Assembly (NCBI GenBank): GCA_964347415.1
Contig: CAYFYJ010000001.1
Span: forward strand, 1-40,610
Length of the DNA stretch: 40,610 bases
Source: CAYFYJ01 sp964347415
GTDB lineage: Archaea > Aenigmatarchaeota > Aenigmatarchaeia > CG10238-14
Direction: 5' to 3'
Below are positions 33,057-40,542 of this stretch, piece by piece (position 1 is the stretch's first letter; every line of letters starts with the position of its first letter). The notes under the pieces were generated by a model, which was given only the letters and a program-made list of their open reading frames with translations, had not been told where the DNA came from and made no database searches. The position numbers and the translations under genes were made by a program.

Positions 33057-33587
33057 TCATCGACCTTTACCTTTTTCTGTTATATAAATCCCATCCATAA
33101 ACACTCTTCTGTCGTATTTAGTGACCCGGCATACTTGTTCGATGTTTGCGCATGTTTGACTCACATCCTCTAAATTCGGTCCTGTGACTACAACATCCTG
33201 ACCTTTTACTTCTATCTTGGTGTCACCTAGTATTTTTGCAATTCTGGGCATTTTCTCTCCTAAAAAATTAGTGATTAGGAATTTGTCGCCTTCAACCTTT
33301 GTCGTGACCGGGAAATGTGAGTAGACAATCTTCATCTTGTAGGTGTAGCCTTCTGATACTCCTTTAGTCATGTTTTTTACGTGTGCGATAATGGTTCCAA
33401 TCATTGCTCTAATCTTTTTTTTGTCGGATTTAGATGTGACGAGTAGTTTATCTTCTTTCTTTGTGATGACGATATCATGAAAATACTTGAATTGTTTCTG
33501 TAGAGTTCCTTTCGGTCCAGTAACTTTTACAGTCTTGTTATCTATTTCAATCGTGACATTCTCAGGAAGGATTAATTCTTTTTCCAT
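33057..33587 (-). CDS. rpl6: Ribosomal protein L6
   Basis: 176 residues from the ATG at 33587 (MEKELILPENVTIEIDNKTV); the open frame continues upstream but only as an overlap with rps8. Two L6 repeats are visible: VTGPKGTLQKQFKYFHDIVI and, in the second half, ILGDTKIEVKGQDVVVTGPN. MTKGVSEGYTYKMKIVYSHF is a conserved internal segment. Starts 8 bp after the S8 stop. Confidence 0.94.
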   Translation of the reverse strand: MEKELILPENVTIEIDNKTVKVTGPKGTLQKQFKYFHDIVITKKEDKLLVTSKSDKKKIRAMIGTIIAHVKNMTKGVSEGYTYKMKIVYSHFPVTTKVEGDKFLITNFLGEKMPRIAKILGDTKIEVKGQDVVVTGPNLEDVSQTCANIEQVCRVTKYDRRVFMDGIYITEKGKGR

Positions 33588-33595
33588 ACAAACCA

Positions 33596-33982
33596 CTAGA
33601 AAGCGTAGGCAAGTAGTTTTCCACCCACGTGTTTTTCTTTTGCCTCTTCGTGAGTCATGACGCCTTTTGTCGTGGACACGATTAATATCCCGAAGCCTTT
33701 TGCTGGTAAATATCTTTTTTCCCATTTTTCGAGATCGTCGGTAGAAACAGAATATCTTGGCTTGATGACGTTGCAATCATTGACTCTGTTTTTTAATTGG
33801 ATCTTGAACTTTCCAGATTTGCCATCATCGATGTATTCGAAAACACCTATGAATCCATGTTTTTGCATGAGTTTTAGGACTTCTTTTACTAGTTTAGAGG
33901 CAGGAGTAAAGCAATCTATCTTCCCGATTTTATCGGCATTCTTTATCGCAGACATTACATCCGCTAGCGTATCGTGTCTCAT
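33596..33982 (-). CDS. rps8: Ribosomal protein S8
   Basis: 128 residues. DTLADVMSAIKNADKIGKID at the N-terminus and GFGILIVSTTKGVMTHEEAK at the C-terminus are S8 landmarks. It is first in this operon: S14, normally upstream, is absent. A TATA-like CTTATAAAATC lies about 30 nt upstream on the minus strand (around 34010), consistent with an independent promoter. Confidence 0.95.
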   Translation of the reverse strand: MRHDTLADVMSAIKNADKIGKIDCFTPASKLVKEVLKLMQKHGFIGVFEYIDDGKSGKFKIQLKNRVNDCNVIKPRYSVSTDDLEKWEKRYLPAKGFGILIVSTTKGVMTHEEAKEKHVGGKLLAYAF

Positions 33983-33999
33983 AGGCTCACAAATAATAC

Positions 34000-34020
34000 T
34001 ATTAGATTTTATAAGTAAAG
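34000..34020 (-). promoter_or_regulatory. Putative promoter of the S8-L6-L32e-L19e-L18-S5 operon
   Basis: Minus-strand CTTTACTTATAAAATCTAAT is positioned about 20-40 nt before the S8 ATG. It explains how the half-operon is transcribed without S14 and earlier genes. Confidence 0.45.
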
Positions 34021-34118
34021 TTTATTAAGGTTTTCAATACTATCTCTAAACTCTTTTATTGTAATTGAATATTATTTATGGTTTAAAAACCCTTTGGATA
34101 ATTTAAATGAAACCGATG

Positions 34119-34146
34119 GGACCCGCATACAAATGGGTTCGGGTCC
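34119..34146. other. GC-rich hairpin in the intergenic region upstream of rps8
   Basis: GGACCCG (34119-34125) pairs with CGGGTCC (34140-34146), 7 bp all strong pairs except one, around a 14-nt loop. It is a conspicuous GC island in a very AT-rich gap. Could be a structured leader, a small RNA or a terminator; a 19-codon plus-strand ORF (34107-34166) overlaps it. Confidence 0.4.
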
Positions 34147-34150
34147 ACTT

Positions 34151-34165
34151 AAAATTTTCTATCTG
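34151..34165 (-). promoter_or_regulatory. Recurrent intergenic element, degenerate copy
   Basis: Minus CAGATAGAAAATTTT, 2 nt after the TGA of 34168..34473. Keeps CAGATAGA but replaces the T-run. Confidence 0.35.
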
Positions 34166-34167
34166 AT

Positions 34168-34473
34168 TCACTGATTGCTCTCAAAATTTTCAAGTTTAGT
34201 CAACAAAAGAAGGATTATTTCTATCATTATGTTTCTTGTTAACCTGAAGTATTCTTTTTTTGAAATTAAAGCGTGTGATCCTTTTTCATTAAAAGCTCTA
34301 ATTAAAGCATTTATAAGAAAATTTGTAGATTCAGTTAATTTCAGATGTTTTTTCATATAATTTTTTAACTCTGCATCAACCTTAGGAACTTCTTCTTTTG
34401 TTTTGACCATCTTTCCGAATTTAGAGGTTATTCTCTCCAAATCTGTAATTCTTTTTCCCACTATTTCAGACAT
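34168..34473 (-). CDS. Helical protein of unknown function
   Basis: 101 residues, soluble and helical throughout (KRITDLERITSKFGKMVKTK, then STNFLINALIRAFNEKG and RNIMIEIILLLLTKLENFES). No motif recognised. It ends beside a degenerate recurrent element. The gap to the next minus gene is 33 bp. Confidence 0.55.
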   Translation of the reverse strand: MSEIVGKRITDLERITSKFGKMVKTKEEVPKVDAELKNYMKKHLKLTESTNFLINALIRAFNEKGSHALISKKEYFRLTRNIMIEIILLLLTKLENFESNQ

Positions 34474-34506
34474 TTACCCACCTGAAGAACTAGAATCATA
34501 GTATTC

Positions 34507-34635
34507 TCAAACAAGAGCCAATCGTCCAGAAATCATTGGTCCCTGACCCACAAAACCACACTTTATACAGACTAACCCATCGTAATTGTACCAAACCATC
34601 CTACCATTACATAGAGGGCATTCATATTCTATCAT
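34507..34635 (-). CDS. TFB-type zinc-ribbon microprotein, copy 1
   Basis: 42 residues, missed by length filters. CPLC (6-9) and CIKC (23-26) form a rubredoxin-like zinc ribbon, with GLVCIKCGFV closely resembling the N-terminal ribbon of archaeal transcription factor B ('ELVCxxCGxV'). No cyclin fold follows. Paralogue of 34786..34917. A tiny stand-alone ribbon may modulate transcription or bind nucleic acid (inference). Confidence 0.75.
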   Translation of the reverse strand: MIEYECPLCNGRMVWYNYDGLVCIKCGFVGQGPMISGRLALV

Positions 34636-34785
34636 CTTATCATATTAATGGGATATGTGACAAAGCATAAATTTATTTTTAAAAAATCATACATTAGGAT
34701 TTTTATTATATCTTTATTTAACTAAAAGTTAATAAATATTAAATATAATTTTACGATTGAATATTGATGAAAAAGATGGAAAATA
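34636..34785. repeat. Duplicated divergent promoter with truncated Lrp start
   Basis: Aligns at an offset of 282 bp with 34918-35067: TTAATAAAT after AAAAG, ATTTTACGATTG against ATTTTTACAATTG and GATGAAAAAGATGGAAAATA against AATGAAAAAGATAAGAAAAT. The second unit carries the intact Lrp gene, while here the reading frame stops within a few codons. So a unit of zinc-ribbon gene plus divergent promoter plus Lrp start was duplicated and one copy broken. Confidence 0.7.
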
Positions 34786-34917
34786 TTATCGAATAACATC
34801 TGACTTTTTAGAAACAACAGATCTCTGTTTAACGAAACCACAGTCTATACAAACTAACTCATCGTGGCCAAAAGAGCTTAGTTTCCCCTTACATATGGGG
34901 CATTTGTGTTCCATCAT
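34786..34917 (-). CDS. TFB-type zinc-ribbon microprotein, copy 2
   Basis: 43 residues. CPIC and CIDC with DELVCIDCGFV; aligned with copy 1 over its whole length without gaps through the ribbon. The upstream region is shared with the divergent Lrp gene and contains TCTAAC-N7-GTTAGA (34962-34980), a possible operator. The stop lies over the remnant of a duplicated Lrp start. Confidence 0.75.
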   Translation of the reverse strand: MMEHKCPICKGKLSSFGHDELVCIDCGFVKQRSVVSKKSDVIR

Positions 34918-34961
34918 CTGATTATCTTAATGGAGCAGTGACAATGTATAAACTTAATTTT

Positions 34962-34980
34962 TCTAACATCGTACGTTAGA
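34962..34980. promoter_or_regulatory. Candidate Lrp operator
   Basis: TCTAAC (34962-34967) and GTTAGA (34975-34980) form a dyad around ATCGTAC in the divergent promoter of the zinc-ribbon copy 2 and the Lrp-like gene. The same place in the duplicated promoter is no longer symmetrical. Auto-regulation by the Lrp protein is the simplest reading. Confidence 0.4.
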
Positions 34981-35043
34981 CTTTTAATTGTGTTTTAATT
35001 TAACGAAAAGTTAATAAATTTCAATATTAATTTTTACAATTGT

Positions 35044-35505
35044 ATGGTAAATGAAAAAGATAAGAAAATATTATTGGAGTTAATTAAAAACGGTAGAATA
35101 TCTTTCGCAGATTTGGGCCGAAAAGTTCATATGACCAGACAAAGCGTCTACAGCAGGATAAAATCACTTCAACACAGAGGAATAATAAGAAACTTCACTG
35201 TTAATCTTGACAAAAAAAAGCTTGGACTCAACATAATAGCTTACATACTCATCGATACAGAACTCAAGAGCTTAAAATCAAAAGAAATGACAAACCTTAT
35301 TAAATTGCCACAAGTATCAGAAATACATAGCGTACTCGGCAGATACGCTCTCATCTTAGAAGTTCGTGCAAAAGACATGAAAGAGTTGTCAGATCTCATC
35401 GAAAAAATCCATGAATTTCCATACATCAGAAGAACAGAAACTTTGATTGTTCATATCACAAAGAAATTCATGCCTCAACATCCTGTTAGGGGAATTCTAA
35501 AGTAA
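35044..35505 (+). CDS. Lrp/AsnC family transcriptional regulator
   Basis: 153 residues. N-terminal helix-turn-helix (GRISFADLGRKVHMTRQSVY, SRIKSLQHRGIIRNFTVNLD), C-terminal RAM domain (LPQVSEIHSVLGRYALILEV, IHEFPYIRRTETLIVH) for effector binding and octamer assembly. Divergent from zinc-ribbon copy 2; the stop abuts the tRNA-Gly 3' end directly. Confidence 0.93.
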   Translation: MVNEKDKKILLELIKNGRISFADLGRKVHMTRQSVYSRIKSLQHRGIIRNFTVNLDKKKLGLNIIAYILIDTELKSLKSKEMTNLIKLPQVSEIHSVLGRYALILEVRAKDMKELSDLIEKIHEFPYIRRTETLIVHITKKFMPQHPVRGILK

Positions 35506-35579
35506 TGCGGCCGCCGGGATTTGAACCCGGGTCACTGGCTTGGAAGGCCAGGGTCTTAACCAGGCTGGACTACAGCCGC
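35506..35579 (-). tRNA. tRNA-Gly(TCC)
   Basis: 74 nt, intronless. Acceptor stem GCGGCTG/CGGCCGC, anticodon arm CTGGC-CTTCCAA-GCCAG giving TCC, T arm CCGGG-TTCAAAT-CCCGG, discriminator A. CCA not encoded. It is tail to tail with the Lrp gene, directly adjoining its stop. A variant element (ATTAGATAGAATTTAG, 35593-35608) stands upstream. Confidence 0.97.
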
Positions 35580-35626
35580 ATATAATTAACACTAAATTCT
35601 ATCTAATTAAACTTAAAAATAATTTT

Positions 35627-35821
35627 CTATTCAGGAAAAGCCGGTGGTTGTTCTTCTCCGCCCCCTGATTCTTCGGCGTCAGGTGGTGGAGGTGGTTGTT
35701 CTTCTCCTCCAGGTGAATTCGAAAAAAGATCTGGATTCACTATATATGTAATCGCTACCAGAAGTAAAATTATGAGTACAATAACTGCAGCCCATAAAAG
35801 AGTAGAACGCATAGAAATCAC
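35627..35821 (-). CDS. Small membrane protein with Pro/Glu-rich tail
   Basis: 64 residues: one N-terminal transmembrane helix (LLWAAVIVLIILLLVAITYI), then an acidic Pro-rich repeat (GGEEQPPPPPDAEESGGGEE). The GTG start overlaps the TGA of the big Cys-rich gene (GTGA); ATG at codon 4 is an alternative. Likely translated together with it. Function unknown. Confidence 0.6.
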   Translation of the reverse strand: MISMRSTLLWAAVIVLIILLLVAITYIVNPDLFSNSPGGEEQPPPPPDAEESGGGEEQPPAFPE

Positions 35822-38466
35822 TTTACTCTAAATGCTTGCTCCCAACCTAACTCTTCTGGTGGAAGAGGTGGTATCTCAGATCCTAATGTACATCTGTCCT
35901 TGACTTTTAAGAAGTACGCTTCCCCTGGCTTAAGAACTTGTGTTTTTGTGTATTTCTTCGAATAAGAATCAAACCACCAAGGACCACTCAACAGATTACA
36001 ATTGCCTATAACTGTGTAGAAATTAACTGATTCTGAGGGTGCGCCGATCTGATTCCATCCAGCATCCAATTCAGGGAAATCATGGATAGTGATTTTGTTT
36101 CCTGTCACCTTGGCTATACAATCGTAATCCATCCTAACCCAATAACCCCAACCATTAACGATACTAGTGGGGTCTTTTGTGACATCGATGTACCTACCGT
36201 TTGAATAATGCCATATATGAGCTGGAGATGGACATTTTCTCTCAAATGGTATTTCCTCTATCGGAGCTGTTTCTGTCACTTTACCAGTAATAGCTTTCTC
36301 AACAGTAATCTCACTTGCTTCTAAGGGTTGCCCAATCGCTGTAAGATACCTACGAACATCGACAGGAAATGAAAACATATTCCAACCAGCTCTAAACTTC
36401 AGAACAAATTGTTCTTCTGGATGCCAAGAACATCGATGATCTATACATGAAGGCTGTATGCATGGAGGGCATTCTTCGCCTGAAACGCATTCAGGGCATG
36501 CTACTGGAGGACATGGTTTATCCAAGTAATTTGGATCATTAACACAGCATTCATAAGGACATGATCTTTTGCCAGCACAACAACATGTATAAGTTGGACA
36601 TGAAGGGCAAACTTGATCTGCAGGGCAAGGTGCACAAGTAGCCTGTGGACATCCATCTATCCCTATGTTTATTTCTTCAGAATAACAAACAGCCTTACAA
36701 CTCCCATATCTGTAACCTTTTAAACTGCACTGTTCACTGCAGGACCTATAGTTAATCACACTCACTTTTACCGAATCAGACGTGTCCTTGCTGCCAGAAG
36801 TTATGGTAGCAGTCAAGATAACTTCACCATCATAACCAAATGTATCCCAATCATAATTACAGCTTTTCATGTATGTACACTCTCCTCCTTTTATAGGACA
36901 AGCAACCCCACCGCCACAGATTTTGAATGGGATTAATTCCGCTATTTCTCCTCCTTCTTTTTGAATAGTCAAAGTCATCTCACCCAATTCATTTTTATTA
37001 GAAGCTTCTGCTACTACCGTGACTATTCCAGAAACAGTTTGACCGTCTTTAGGAGATGTAATCGCTATCTTTGTTTCATCCCTAATAGGATGACAATAAC
37101 AATCATCTCCACAAGTTGTTCCTACCGGACAAACATCTCCATAGATATCGACTTTATTTGTATGAAGGCAAAAACATTCTTTTGTTGTCGTATAACGACA
37201 TTGACCCAAACAACAATCTCTTGTCATGCATCCATATACACCATAAGGACAAGTTCCTTCCCATTTCTCTGAGTATTTCCATTTTTCAGTTCCCATATTA
37301 TCGCATGCTTGGGAACATTGAGCATGATTCCAGCATTCCCCCGGTATTGTTGTGGTTATACCTTCAATGCAGCGACCGTCTACACAACCATACGGACAAT
37401 GATATTCCTCTGCTTTAACAGCTCCACTCTCACACCAATGTTCGTAGATTTTACATCTTGAATCATTACTTGAACATTCTCTAACTGGAGATCCGCTTCC
37501 ATCGGGGTTAAACAAATAGCAACTCTCTACTATTGGTGTTGGGCCTACCGCAGTCCCAGTTAATGTACCTTTTACGAAATAATTTATTCCCCCATCAGAA
37601 TCCATGCAAGTTTCTTTCACACAAACTCCGTCTTTACATCCGTTTGGACATTGAAGGCCAAAGGCACCAAGTTTTCCATCTGATCTACAAAATGCTTCGT
37701 TTAATTGTTTTTCGTTAGCACAGTAATCATAATAGGTACTATAATCATTGGTTGTTGGTTTGGCGAGTGATGGATCAGGTTCTTGTCCGTATATTTGATG
37801 ATTCTCTGGATCTGAACCAGAGTAAATTCCAGTGCCATAACTTTTAGTGAACAAATCAGGATAATTTGTTGGATTTATTATGTAAGGTGGGTTTTTCGAA
37901 TAATCCGGACTGTTATCATAATCTACACATGTTACTTTAACGCAAGACCCATCTGAACATCCATAAGGGCAAGTGTATTTTACTGATTTTAAAGATGTAT
38001 CTTCACAATAACCTTCAGTCAATACATTACCATTACAGGAATCGACCAATCCGCTACAACCGCCACCTTGATCATAAATGGTACAAACAGAAACAGTTCC
38101 TTTAGTGTAATAATCTATTCCCCCATCAGAATCCTCGCATGTTATATTCACTGGGATGGTTGATTGTGCAATCATTAAATAGGCAGAGGATATTTCCCCT
38201 TCATTCGGATAATAGTAAATTTCAACTACTTTCACAAGTATTCCATCAAAGGTTTTTGATTCGCCCAGGTTAATTGCTTTAGCTATCCCATCCACGACTA
38301 TGACTACTACACTCGAACTACTAACGCCTCCTACTCCGATAGTCTTCCCGTTATAAACAATCGATTCGCCTTCATTGATCAAGTAGTACTGGGCTAAAAC
38401 CGAATCAAACGATGCGATTAAAAGGAAAAAAGCTATAGAAAGAGTCAATAAAACGAGTTTTTTCAT
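35818..38466 (-). CDS. Large secreted Cys-rich modular protein
   Basis: 882 residues with signal peptide (KKLVLLTLSIAFFLLIASFD), a beta domain (~28-105), then three related modules (~110-176, 180-283, 287-366), each with an acidic start (CEDSDGGIDYYTKGT, CVDYDNSPDYSKN, CMDSDGGINYFVKGT) and ending CPxGCxDGxCV. A further Cys-dense stretch (~570-700) and a C-terminal region with two GWN turns (FRAGWNMFSFPVDV, DAGWNQIGAPSE) follow. No catalytic motif. Likely a disulfide-stabilised cell-surface protein; the neighbouring single-helix protein may anchor it. Confidence 0.85.
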   Translation of the reverse strand: MKKLVLLTLSIAFFLLIASFDSVLAQYYLINEGESIVYNGKTIGVGGVSSSSVVVIVVDGIAKAINLGESKTFDGILVKVVEIYYYPNEGEISSAYLMIAQSTIPVNITCEDSDGGIDYYTKGTVSVCTIYDQGGGCSGLVDSCNGNVLTEGYCEDTSLKSVKYTCPYGCSDGSCVKVTCVDYDNSPDYSKNPPYIINPTNYPDLFTKSYGTGIYSGSDPENHQIYGQEPDPSLAKPTTNDYSTYYDYCANEKQLNEAFCRSDGKLGAFGLQCPNGCKDGVCVKETCMDSDGGINYFVKGTLTGTAVGPTPIVESCYLFNPDGSGSPVRECSSNDSRCKIYEHWCESGAVKAEEYHCPYGCVDGRCIEGITTTIPGECWNHAQCSQACDNMGTEKWKYSEKWEGTCPYGVYGCMTRDCCLGQCRYTTTKECFCLHTNKVDIYGDVCPVGTTCGDDCYCHPIRDETKIAITSPKDGQTVSGIVTVVAEASNKNELGEMTLTIQKEGGEIAELIPFKICGGGVACPIKGGECTYMKSCNYDWDTFGYDGEVILTATITSGSKDTSDSVKVSVINYRSCSEQCSLKGYRYGSCKAVCYSEEINIGIDGCPQATCAPCPADQVCPSCPTYTCCCAGKRSCPYECCVNDPNYLDKPCPPVACPECVSGEECPPCIQPSCIDHRCSWHPEEQFVLKFRAGWNMFSFPVDVRRYLTAIGQPLEASEITVEKAITGKVTETAPIEEIPFERKCPSPAHIWHYSNGRYIDVTKDPTSIVNGWGYWVRMDYDCIAKVTGNKITIHDFPELDAGWNQIGAPSESVNFYTVIGNCNLLSGPWWFDSYSKKYTKTQVLKPGEAYFLKVKDRCTLGSEIPPLPPEELGWEQAFRVK

Positions 38467-38526
38467 AATAATAATTGATTTTTTGGGATATTTAAGGGTT
38501 ACTAAATTATAGGGTTCTGACCCGAA

Positions 38527-39045
38527 TTAAGCGATATCCATGGTCCTTTTTACGTAATCTATGTCTTCCTGGCTTCTTTTTTCGTTAGGCTCTTTTTTCT
38601 TTTCTTCGACTTTTTTTTCTATTACTTTGGTTTCCCTTCCTTTCCAGTCAATATTCACTAGTTTGATTCTTCTAGCCAGATCATCCAATTCTTCAGGACT
38701 TATTTCCAACGGCTTATTCTCGATTAAGGGAACTTGATCCCTATAAACAGGATAAACACGTACATGAAAATGAGGAACTTGCGCAGGCATTACTGATATG
38801 TAGATTGTCATGGGGTTTAAGGACCTTCTTATCTTCTCTCCCACTATCAAAGCCTTATCGAACAGTTTGCTGGCCAAATCCCTGTTTTGCTCGAAGTGAA
38901 CGAAATGCTTTTTTGGAATGACAAGACACATCCCTTTGCTACGAGGATTGATATCCAGGAAAGCTAAAGATTCTTGGTCTTCATAAACTATTTTTGCGGG
39001 TATTTCCTTCATCGCTATCTTACAGAAGATACATTCATCTGCCAT
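38527..39045 (-). CDS. HIT family protein with charged C-terminal tail
   Basis: 172 residues. N-terminal ECIFCKIAMKEIPAKIVYED and INPRSKGMCLVIPKKHF are typical of Hint-like nucleotide hydrolases. The histidine triad reads VPHFHVRVYP: the first two His are kept but the third is Arg. A Lys/Glu tail (KVIEKKVEEKKKEPNEKRSQ) is added after the domain. Possible AMP-lysine/adenylate hydrolase; the altered triad leaves activity uncertain. Confidence 0.9.
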   Translation of the reverse strand: MADECIFCKIAMKEIPAKIVYEDQESLAFLDINPRSKGMCLVIPKKHFVHFEQNRDLASKLFDKALIVGEKIRRSLNPMTIYISVMPAQVPHFHVRVYPVYRDQVPLIENKPLEISPEELDDLARRIKLVNIDWKGRETKVIEKKVEEKKKEPNEKRSQEDIDYVKRTMDIA

Positions 39046-39094
39046 ACCATCTAGTATTAATACAAAGATTAAAAAAGATAATTGTTTGGTTTTA

Positions 39095-39262
39095 CTATTT
39101 CTTTACGTATTCACTAACACTCCCACGCCATTTCCAACCAGTATAAACAGACCACATACAGAATATCATTCCGAACTCCCAAAAACCACGGTAAAGAGAT
39201 TTAACCGCTACGAAAAGGCCAAAGAACATTGCGAGAGACAGTAAGACTATCTTTAGTTTCAT
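39095..39262 (-). CDS. Small two-helix membrane protein
   Basis: 55 residues, short of usual ORF cut-offs. Hydrophobic segments VLLSLAMFFGLFVAVKSLY and FGMIFCMWSVYTGW with a basic C-terminus (EYVKK). No family recognised. A TATA-like CTATTAAAAACC stands about 25 nt upstream on the minus strand. Confidence 0.55.
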   Translation of the reverse strand: MKLKIVLLSLAMFFGLFVAVKSLYRGFWEFGMIFCMWSVYTGWKWRGSVSEYVKK

Positions 39263-39312
39263 GTTAGTAATTTGTAGTTTAGGTTTTTAATAGTTCTTCA
39301 ATCAATCCAGAA

Positions 39313-39330
39313 CAGATAAATTTTTGTTCT
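39313..39330 (+). promoter_or_regulatory. Recurrent intergenic element on the plus strand
   Basis: CAGATAAATTTTTGTTCT, one mismatch to consensus and the only good plus-strand copy. No plus-strand gene lies upstream; a 38-codon plus ORF follows 39 nt later (24 nt to an in-frame TTG at 39355). Favours a promoter role. Confidence 0.5.
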
Positions 39331-39369
39331 GAATAAGACTTAAATCCTTTACTGTTGATAAAAGGCGTC

Positions 39370-39486
39370 ATGAAAACCAAGATCAAATGGTTAATAGCTG
39401 TCTGTATTTTAGCATTAGCATGGTTCTTATTATTCGATATTCATAATACTTTAAAATGGCTCAGTAGTCGTCTCAATCTTATTTAA
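39370..39486 (+). CDS. Single-helix membrane microprotein
   Basis: 38 residues, basic start then one transmembrane helix (KIKWLIAVCILALAWFLLFD). Weak AAGG ribosome-binding sequence. An in-frame TTG at 39355 could extend it by five residues. No family; confidence rests on the helix and the upstream element. Confidence 0.4.
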   Translation: MKTKIKWLIAVCILALAWFLLFDIHNTLKWLSSRLNLI

Positions 39487-39830
39487 TGTTCCTTGTGGAA
39501 AACAATAATTTTAGAAAAGCCTAATAATACAAAACTTAATAAACATAATTGTTACCTGATAGCAAGTTACTTACTTTTCCTCATTAAAAATATAACGGGA
39601 TGGATAATGAATCTATCACTCCTATCTAGGCAAGTCCAGGGACTTCTAGACTAAAAGAGTACATATTTCTAAATTAAAAGAATTACCTACAATCATCCAG
39701 AGTGAAAGCCCATTCACTCTCCTAATTCGATGATCTTCATTATAGAAGATATAAAATTTTATATAGGTTCCTCGCTATATTTATAAAAGGAAGTATTCTT
39801 GAGAGTTTAATTCATTATTCTTGTGATATT
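39487..39830. other. Non-coding region with three consecutive hairpins
   Basis: 344 bp. Seen: TCTAG-GC-AAGTC-CAGG-GACTT-CTAGA (about 39625-39650), AGAGTGAA-AGCCCA-TTCACTCT (39699-39720), and ATCTTC/GAAGAT around 39733-39750. After them, TATATTTATAAAAGG (39775-39789) looks like the promoter of the plus-strand operon. The hairpins could be a small RNA or protein-binding dyads. Confidence 0.45.
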
Positions 39831-40004
39831 GTGAAGTATTTCGACGATGTTGGTCAGTGGCAACAATTCTGGTGTGGCCATAAGGGTAAAGAGGTTCATC
39901 TTGCCAGTCTGAGGGGTAAAATAAGGTTTGTGTTCTGTGTTGAGTGTTTTAAGAAATTGTGTAATGATGACACAATAATAAAAAGAATAAGCACAAGTGG
40001 GTGA
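39831..40004 (+). CDS. Small Cys/His protein, possible zinc knuckle
   Basis: 57 residues, GTG start. FWCGHKGKEVHLASLRGK then FVFCVECFKKLC: a CxH pair followed by CxxC and a further Cys, consistent with a small zinc-binding fold. Its TGA overlaps the ribosome-binding sequence of the next gene (GGTGAG), so the two are coupled. A TATA-like box lies ~45 nt upstream. Confidence 0.5.
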   Translation: MKYFDDVGQWQQFWCGHKGKEVHLASLRGKIRFVFCVECFKKLCNDDTIIKRISTSG

Positions 40005-40008
40005 GTTA

Positions 40009-40302
40009 ATGGAGAAAAAAAATATTTTTGAAAAGAATAATATAAGTTTTATTGGAGAAAATTTTAAATGTCCTAAGTGCAGTTTTGACTATTCCAATGA
40101 TCCTAACTATATCTTTAATTTGTTTTTAGAAATGAAAGAACAAAGCAAAAAACAAAATGAACCACAATATAAAAATTATGTCGATATATTTAAGCGAGGT
40201 AAAATGTGCAACCACTGTGGTTGTGTTTATATAATTTTTGTCAGGTTTTTCAAGTGCAATAATTTCTTTTTTGCTGAACAACTTAATGAAAAAATTAAAT
40301 AG
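40009..40302 (+). CDS. Small zinc-ribbon protein
   Basis: About 97 residues from the ATG at 40009, chosen over the GTG at 39997 because GGTGAG stands just upstream. FKCPKCSFDY and MCNHCGCVY make a CxxC-x(>30)-CxxC pair around a helical insert. No family recognised. Second of a three-gene plus-strand set. Confidence 0.6.
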   Translation: MEKKNIFEKNNISFIGENFKCPKCSFDYSNDPNYIFNLFLEMKEQSKKQNEPQYKNYVDIFKRGKMCNHCGCVYIIFVRFFKCNNFFFAEQLNEKIK

Positions 40303-40327
40303 ATTTTTAAGACAAATAGGTGATCTG

Positions 40328-40516
40328 ATGGAGGACTATAAAAAATTTTCAAAGGAAGTATTGAAAAAGGTTAAAGAATATAGATTAACACCTGAAGAAA
40401 AAAGAAAAATTAAACGAGCTTTAGAAGATATAAAGGCGGGTAGAGTTTATACTTTGGAAGAGATTCGGAAGATTCATGCCCGAAAAAATCAACTGGGACA
40501 AACCATCAGGGTGTGA
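40328..40516 (+). CDS. Antitoxin-like small protein
   Basis: 62 residues from the ATG at 40328, with AGGTGAT 5-11 nt upstream; the frame is open further upstream but not family-like. KRALEDIKAGRVYTLEEIRK resembles the C-terminal toxin-binding segment of RelB/Phd-type antitoxins ('aleDIkaGRv.s.eEv...'). No toxin gene follows in the window, so the assignment is tentative. It converges on a partial minus-strand gene. Confidence 0.45.
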   Translation: MEDYKKFSKEVLKKVKEYRLTPEEKRKIKRALEDIKAGRVYTLEEIRKIHARKNQLGQTIRV

Positions 40517-40542
40517 GGTAGCCCCAGTATCATGAGCATTAT

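Noticed and set aside
33588..33776. N-terminal extension of L6 to 33776
   Set aside because: The extra codons overlap rps8 in another frame; L6 proteins begin at the MEKELILPENV position.
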